Positions 8,698 through 13,291 of a DNA stretch of 13,291 nucleotides are shown one piece after another (the stretch's first letter is position 1; the number at the start of each line of letters is the position of its first letter). Source of the DNA: Monoraphidium neglectum (Eukaryota > Chlorophyta > Chlorophyceae > Sphaeropleales > Selenastraceae); the NCBI RefSeq assembly GCF_000611645.1, contig NW_014012080.1:1-13291 (forward strand). The letters are read 5' to 3'. Made by a program: the position numbers and the translations under genes. The notes below the pieces were generated by a model, which worked only from the letters and a program-made list of their open reading frames with translations, did not search any database and had not been told where the DNA came from.

Positions 8698-11600
8698 ATG
8701 GCGTTCCCAGGCGGTGGTGCCTTCGATTTCTCGGCCCTGCAGCAGGCCCTCTCTGTGAGCGGTATCCAGAATCCATTCTGCATCGCGGGCGTCCCGGCGT
8801 ACAGCGGGCACAAGGAGCATCCACGATTGGCGTCTCGCACCTTCCGCACTGCATGCACGCAGTTGTTCTTATCACCCGTCGCATGAATGCGTTGCATAGA
8901 TGCAGAATCCATTGAATGACGCCACGACGCTGTGCGCAATGAGCGCAACCTGCACCCGCTCCCGACACATGCTGGTGGGCGGCGCGCGGCTCCGGCGGTG
9001 CATGCATGCGCCTTGACACTCCCCGTGCATCGCACCGCATTTATCTTGTTGTGACTGCAGGATCCCAAGATCAAGGAGATGGCCGAGAAAATTGCTGGTG
9101 GGTGACGTTGCAGTGACAGCCTTGGCCCGACCTGTTGCATTCTGGCCTGGGGCCAGGGCTCTCGTCTTCCGCACCACACAGCCAGCCCGAACGACCACCG
9201 CAGCTAGCACTGCTGTTTGCCGCGCACCGTCCGCCCTCGCCGCGCGACCAGCGCTGCACGCCCATGCACGGACCTCGCCGCGCCCCGCCTCAACTGGATC
9301 CTTGCGGCCCAAGCCGCCCCACCCGCGAGCCCCCCACCCGCGTCCCACTCTCTCGCCCCCTTCCCCGCCCCAGGCGACCCCGCCTTCCAGGGCCTCACCT
9401 CGCAGCTGCAAGAGAGCATGGCCGGGCTCGTCGGCCCGGAGGGCGCGGCGGCGGGCGCGGGCGCGGGCGCGGGCGGCATGCCGGGCATCCCCGGCATGCC
9501 CGGCATGCCCGGCATGCCCGACCCCAGCCAATTTGACCCGTCAAAGTACATGCAGGCTATGAGCGGCATGTTCAGCAACCCGGCATTCATGCAGATGGCC
9601 GAGCAGCTCGGCCAGGCCATTATCTCGGTGCGCCCGCGGGCCCCCGGGGGTGGAGGGGAGGGAGGTCGGGCTCTGCGTGGGGCAGCTTTGGCGCCGGCGC
9701 CGGCGGCAGAGAACTGCGGACCAGGGGGCGCAGTGTGTGGTGCAGCGGCCTCTCTGGCCGGCCACGTCGGCCGCCTCCAGAAGCCGGCGCCTTCGCTGAC
9801 CCGCCCTTTCCTGCAACCCCCTCCCCTCCCCCTCCGCGCCCCTGCTCACTGGGTCAGTCCGACCCCAATATGAGCAAGATGATGGCGGCCATGCAGGACC
9901 CGGAGTACAAGAACAAGGTGGAGTCGGCCATGAAGTCACTCAAGGACGACCCCGAGATGGTGGGGGGGAGACAGGGGGTTGGCGTTCGGGCGTGGTGGTC
10001 GGGTGCGGTTGGTAGGGTTTGGTGGTTGGTCGGGGCCCGGCAGCGGGCGCCCCGCCTGCCGGGCCCCGGGCTCCTGCTCGTGTGGGCGTGCGCCCCCGCG
10101 CGCCCGGCTGCCTTGCTGTTGCTACCGGGCGTGCGCAACCCGAGGAGGGCTCTGAAACAGCAGTTGTCCGCGGCCCCCCGCGCGCCCGGCTTTGCCGCCC
10201 GCGCACCCCGCCCTGAACGTCTCTTCCTCACCTTCCTTCCCCGACCAACCCAAAGGGCGGCATCTTTGAGGAGCTGGAGAAGGCCGGCCCCGCGGCGATG
10301 ATGAAGTACTGGAACGACCCCGCGGTGCTGTCGAAGCTTGGCGGCGCCATGGGGGACGTCTTCGACTTCGAGGCGCTCATGCCGGGCGGCGCGGGCGGTG
10401 GCGGCGGCGAGGAGGGGGAGGAGGGGGACGAGGCGGAGGGGGAGGAGGTGCCCAACCTGCACAGCGCGGCCAGCGAGGGTGAGTCGTGGTTTTTGGGCGA
10501 GGGGAGAGGATGGCTGTGCCTCAGAGCTGTCGGCGAGGTGGTTGGTGCAGGGCAAGAGCCGGGGAGCGCAGTCGCCCAATGGGGGTTGTTGCAGGCGCTC
10601 GCCGCTTGCGCTGGCCAGAGGGCGCCGCGCGCTGCCGATGTGCGACGCGGAAGGGCGCTGCGTTGCGCAGCGGCGTGGGGCCTGACGGCAGCAGGGTGTG
10701 ATAACCGCCACGGCCGCCAGCCTGTGTTTTGGCATGGTGTGAAGGCCGCGCTCCTGTGTAGCACACCGTAGCCCAGCGAAGCCGCCGGCCGTGTCGTTGG
10801 CTGCACGCACACCAGTCACCGCCATCAAGCGCCTTAATCACCCCAACCACGGTGGCTCACGCCGGGCCACCAGTCGCCGTATGGCTTGGGCCGGGGGCCA
10901 GCTGTCCAGGCCTGACCCTGTATCACTTGACTTTCAACACTAGGCACACGTGCCCACTTACCCCACCCTTTTCCCCCCCACATAAACACACCACACACAC
11001 ATGGACGCACGCACGCACATTCCTATGCATATACACACATATACACACACGCATACACACACACACTGGCACACACCCGCATCCCCAGGTGATGCTGCCA
11101 AGCTGAAGGAGCTGCTGGCTGAGGAGGGCGTCAACGTGGACGAGCAGGACGAGGAGGGCCGCACCGCCCTGCACTTTGCCGCGGGCTACGGCGAGCTGGA
11201 CTGCGCCAAGCAGCTGATCGAGAAGGTGCGCGCACGAGCGGCGCAGCGTCGCGCAGCGTTGTGCAGCGTTGGGGCTGAAGAGTGTGAGGCGTGGGCTTCA
11301 AGGGGTTTGAGTGCATGGGGGCCAGTCAAGACTGTCTTCGGGTGGTGTATGTGAGATTGTGTACGTGTGTGTGCATGTGAGTGCGCGCACGCGCGCAACC
11401 TGCAGGCCGGCGGCGTCGCCGGCGGGTCACGTGCCGCTTCAGCGCCGCGCTTCACCGCGGGGCCGGCGCCGGCCGCGGGCCCCGGCGGCCGCACCGCTGC
11501 CTCCCCCTGCCTCATTGCATTTTCTGGGTGGGTCGCGGATGGCGGAAAGCGAAGCCGCCGTCCGCGGCCCACCCACAGAATGCATTGCTCCCGGCTTTAC

Positions 11601-11799
11601 CTGACGCGCCCCGTTCCCGCCCGTCCCCCCTCAAAAAAAACAACTAACCCCCAGGGTGCGTCTGTTGACCTGCTGGACAACAACAAGAACACGGCCCTGC
11701 ACTACGCGGCCGGCTACGGCCAGGCCGAGAGCGTCAGGCTGCTGCTGGACAGGTGGGGGGGTGGGGGGGAGAGGAGGGGCGCATGCGGACGTGGGGTGC

Positions 11800-11846
<47 letters not shown>

Positions 11847-12105
11847 GTGTCTCTGTGTGTGCCCCCGCGCGCGCGCATGGGCTTGCGGGTTTGGGACAGA
11901 CGGGGCGGAGAGGGGCTTTGCACGGGAAGCGCATCGGGCGCTGTGCTGCGTGCCCCTCGGCGCTGCCGGGAGGGCGCGCTTCCCTCGGGGTCACCGCGCG
12001 CGTGTGCGGGCGCACCATCCCCGCGTGCACGCCCGCACGCACGCCCTCAACACGAGCTCTCGCGCGCCCTGCTCACTCCCGCGCTCGCACACGCACACAC
12101 ACACG

Positions 12106-12144
<39 letters not shown>

Positions 12145-12247
12145 CCCCAGCGGCGCTGACAAGGCGGCCAAGAACGAGGACGACAAGACGGCCCTCGAGG
12201 TGGCGCAGCTCAACGAGCACACAGAGGTCGTGGAGCTGCTGCAGTAG
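8698..12247 (+). CDS. AKR2: AKR2-type ankyrin-repeat chaperone for chloroplast outer-envelope proteins
   Basis: Eight exons join in frame: 8698-8754, 9061-9097, 9374-9627, 9858-9959, 10256-10478, 11089-11225, 11655-11752 and 12151-12247, giving 334 residues with a TAG stop. Plant AKR2A is of similar length (about 340). The order matches AKR2: [10 protein letters not shown] near the N-terminus; [17 protein letters not shown]; an STI1-like Met-rich helix region (residues 85-116); SDPNMSKMM to KDDPEM; the signature [19 protein letters not shown] (161-179); an acidic Gly/Glu linker (196-214); then C-terminal ankyrin repeats (about 217-334) with [13 protein letters not shown] and [13 protein letters not shown]. 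In plants AKR2 acts in the cytosol, binding nascent signal- and tail-anchored outer-envelope proteins and docking on chloroplast lipids through its ankyrin domain. An in-frame TGA at 8683-8685 supports the ATG at 8698. The N-terminus lacks the PEST-like extension of plant AKR2, and an MPG-rich insert (66-80) is unusual. Confidence 0.95.
9445..9519 (+). repeat. Coding GCGGGC and 9-bp repeats in AKR2 exon 3
   Basis: A GCGGGC-type run encoding alternating Ala-Gly is followed at 9475-9519 by five 9-bp units of the form GGCATGCCC, encoding [15 protein letters not shown]. They lie between the first conserved block and the STI1-like [10 protein letters not shown] helix, in a presumably flexible linker. 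Confidence 0.9.
10984..11079 (+). repeat. CA-rich tract near the acceptor of AKR2 intron 5
   Basis: Imperfect CA/ACGC/ATAC repeats end about 10 nt before the acceptor at 11088, in the longest AKR2 intron (10479-11088, 610 nt). The tract takes the place of a normal polypyrimidine tract except for a short CCCC before the AG. Confidence 0.9.
11241..11270 (+). repeat. Three tandem 10-bp repeats at the start of AKR2 intron 6
   Basis: GCGCAGCGTC, GCGCAGCGTT and GTGCAGCGTT lie back to back, starting 15 nt after the donor at 11226. Confidence 0.85.
11802..11843 (+). repeat. (GT)21 microsatellite near the donor of AKR2 intron 7
   Basis: A pure 42-nt GT run starts 49 nt after the donor at 11753. It is complementary to the CA run at 12110-12142 in the same intron. 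Confidence 0.95.
12110..12142 (+). repeat. (CA)16 microsatellite near the acceptor of AKR2 intron 7
   Basis: A pure 33-nt CA run, extended upstream by imperfect CA/CACG repeats from about 12087, ends 8 nt before the acceptor AG at 12149-12150. Only CGCCCCCAG separates it from exon 8. Confidence 0.95.
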
Positions 12248-12581
12248 ATCTCGATCTGAGACCTGGAAGCGCGCGGCAGCTGAAGGGGCAGGGCCGGCGT
12301 TGACCTCCACGTCGACCGCGGCTAATTGTGTGCCGCGGGCGGCTGGGGGTGGAGGGAGCGAGGGCGTGCCGGCCTCTTGGGCGGGCGCCGGCGGCCGCGC
12401 CGCGCGGCGTGTGGGTTTGGGCCCTGCGCGTGCCATTGTGTGTTTTGCGCGCGCCTGCGCTGATTTCATCTCTCGTGCGTGCCGTGCGTCTCTGATTTTC
12501 CGATGTCGATGGACCGTAACCTGCCTCTTCCTCTTCCTAGGGAGCGAGGGGCGACAGCGCCGCCCTCCACCAGCACTGTAA
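12248..12581 (+). other. Probable 3' UTR of AKR2
   Basis: From the TAG stop to the first + strand TGTAA at 12577-12581, about 330 nt, with no supported coding segment. Confidence 0.55.
12577..12581 (+). promoter_or_regulatory. TGTAA polyadenylation signal (AKR2)
   Basis: First TGTAA after the AKR2 stop codon. It overlaps the first unit of a short degenerate direct repeat (12578-12626), so cleavage would fall within that repeat. Confidence 0.6.
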
Positions 12582-12626
12582 TCCCCAGATCACGTAATCC
12601 CCGAATATACGGAATCCTCAGATCGC
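12578..12626 (+). repeat. Three degenerate 16-17-bp direct repeats at the AKR2 poly(A) site
   Basis: GTAATCCCCAGATCAC, GTAATCCCCGAATATAC and GGAATCCTCAGATCGC follow one another directly. The shared core is G[TG]AATCC[CT]C. Confidence 0.75.
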
Positions 12627-13291
12627 GCGCAGCTACAGCGCCGCTGCCTGCCGTCCTCTCCTAAGCGCGGGCTGCTGCGTGCAGCCAGCACGGGCCCCTC
12701 ACACCCGCAATGAAAGCGCGGGCAACGGCGGCGTCTGCCGGAAGGTCGCCTCCACACCAAGTCACAGCCGGCGGCAAGGACGAAGCACCTGCCTCAGCCG
12801 CCCCGCGCGATGATGGGCTGCGGGTCAGCTTGCTGTGGCAGCCAGAAACATTTGCTGCCTTGCATGGCGAAATCACCGCTGCGCCAGAAACAATATGCAG
12901 ACCGGCCCAGCTGTTGCGACTCGCGGGGATGGCAGCGCTCCCCCCCTCCCTTTAACTACTGTCCCGTCTTTTGGCGGGTCATGTGAGCAGGTGCCTTGAT
13001 GGTGCCCCGCCCCTGAGTTGACCAGGTGGCTGATGAGCCATATGCCTGTTCGGCTTCCTATCTGCCCCTCAGCCCGGGGTCACAGCCTGCCAGCATGCTG
13101 AAAACTGCCAGTGGCTCAACCAGCTCCCTGCCCTCGGACCTCGGGCCTGTGCTGTCAACTAGCCCGCTCTGTGGACAAAACGAACAGAGCCGCAGACCGC
13201 ACAGACACGGCGCGTTTACAAACGTCAGCATGAGCACGTGAATGGACAGCGCTGCCAGCAGCACTGCGCACGCTCACGCGCCGCGCGGCCC
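12627..13291. other. Distal region, no gene supported
   Basis: About 660 bp with short open frames on both strands but no motif, signal peptide or family resemblance. A TTACA at 13216-13220 is a TGTAA on the minus strand. It could mark the 3' end of a convergent minus-strand gene lying beyond the right edge, but a single pentamer is weak evidence. Confidence 0.4.

Noticed and set aside
10479..11088. Possible extra AKR2 exon in the 610-nt intron 5
   Set aside because: The protein is continuous across the junction ([16 protein letters not shown]) and matches the AKR2 pattern without a gap, so no coding exon is needed.
1..13291. CRISPR array, insertion sequence, prophage or bacterial operon
   Set aside because: Spliced eukaryotic genes with GT-AG introns fill the window. 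No spaced identical repeats, transposase or bacterial-style operon is visible.

Overview
The window looks like nuclear DNA of a green alga (Chlorophyta), although the genus cannot be told from the sequence. It is GC-rich, with short exons separated by GT-AG introns of about 200-650 bp whose donors are mostly GTGCG, GTGGG or GTGAG. TGTAA pentamers, the usual chlorophyte polyadenylation signal, lie downstream of each stop codon. Several introns carry long (CA)n or (GT)n tracts. The one gene recognisable with certainty, AKR2, belongs to the chloroplast protein-targeting machinery of plants and green algae.

Three genes are supported, all on the + strand. (1) Positions 1-1603 hold the 3' part of a tyrosine-kinase-like (TKL) protein kinase, running from the activation-loop DFN motif to the stop. 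It is split into five exons, one of them a 12-nt microexon. (2) Positions 3151-6665 hold an unrecognised secreted protein with a signal peptide, Cys/NC[ST]W modules, a long low-complexity segment with nonapeptide repeats, further Cys-containing segments and a hydrophobic C-terminal tail suggesting a GPI anchor. It has six well-supported exons, every intron is in phase 0, and a possible seventh exon lies in its longest intron. (3) Positions 8698-12247 hold a complete eight-exon gene for an AKR2-type ankyrin-repeat protein of 334 residues, the cytosolic chaperone that delivers chloroplast outer-envelope proteins.

The intergenic stretches (about 2419-3150, 7368-8697 and 12627-13291) contain no gene I can support. 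They hold a few short palindromes, hairpins and repeats.

The three genes do not form a pathway; this is an ordinary run of unrelated nuclear genes in one orientation. The unusual features are structural. They are the 12-nt microexon in the kinase, the (GT)n tract near the donor and (CA)n tract near the acceptor in the last AKR2 intron (able to pair into a long stem), the candidate cassette exon in the secreted-protein gene, and the secreted protein itself, which I cannot place in a known family.

Exon coordinates come from reading-frame continuity, splice consensus and, for the kinase and AKR2, family conservation. No transcript data were available.
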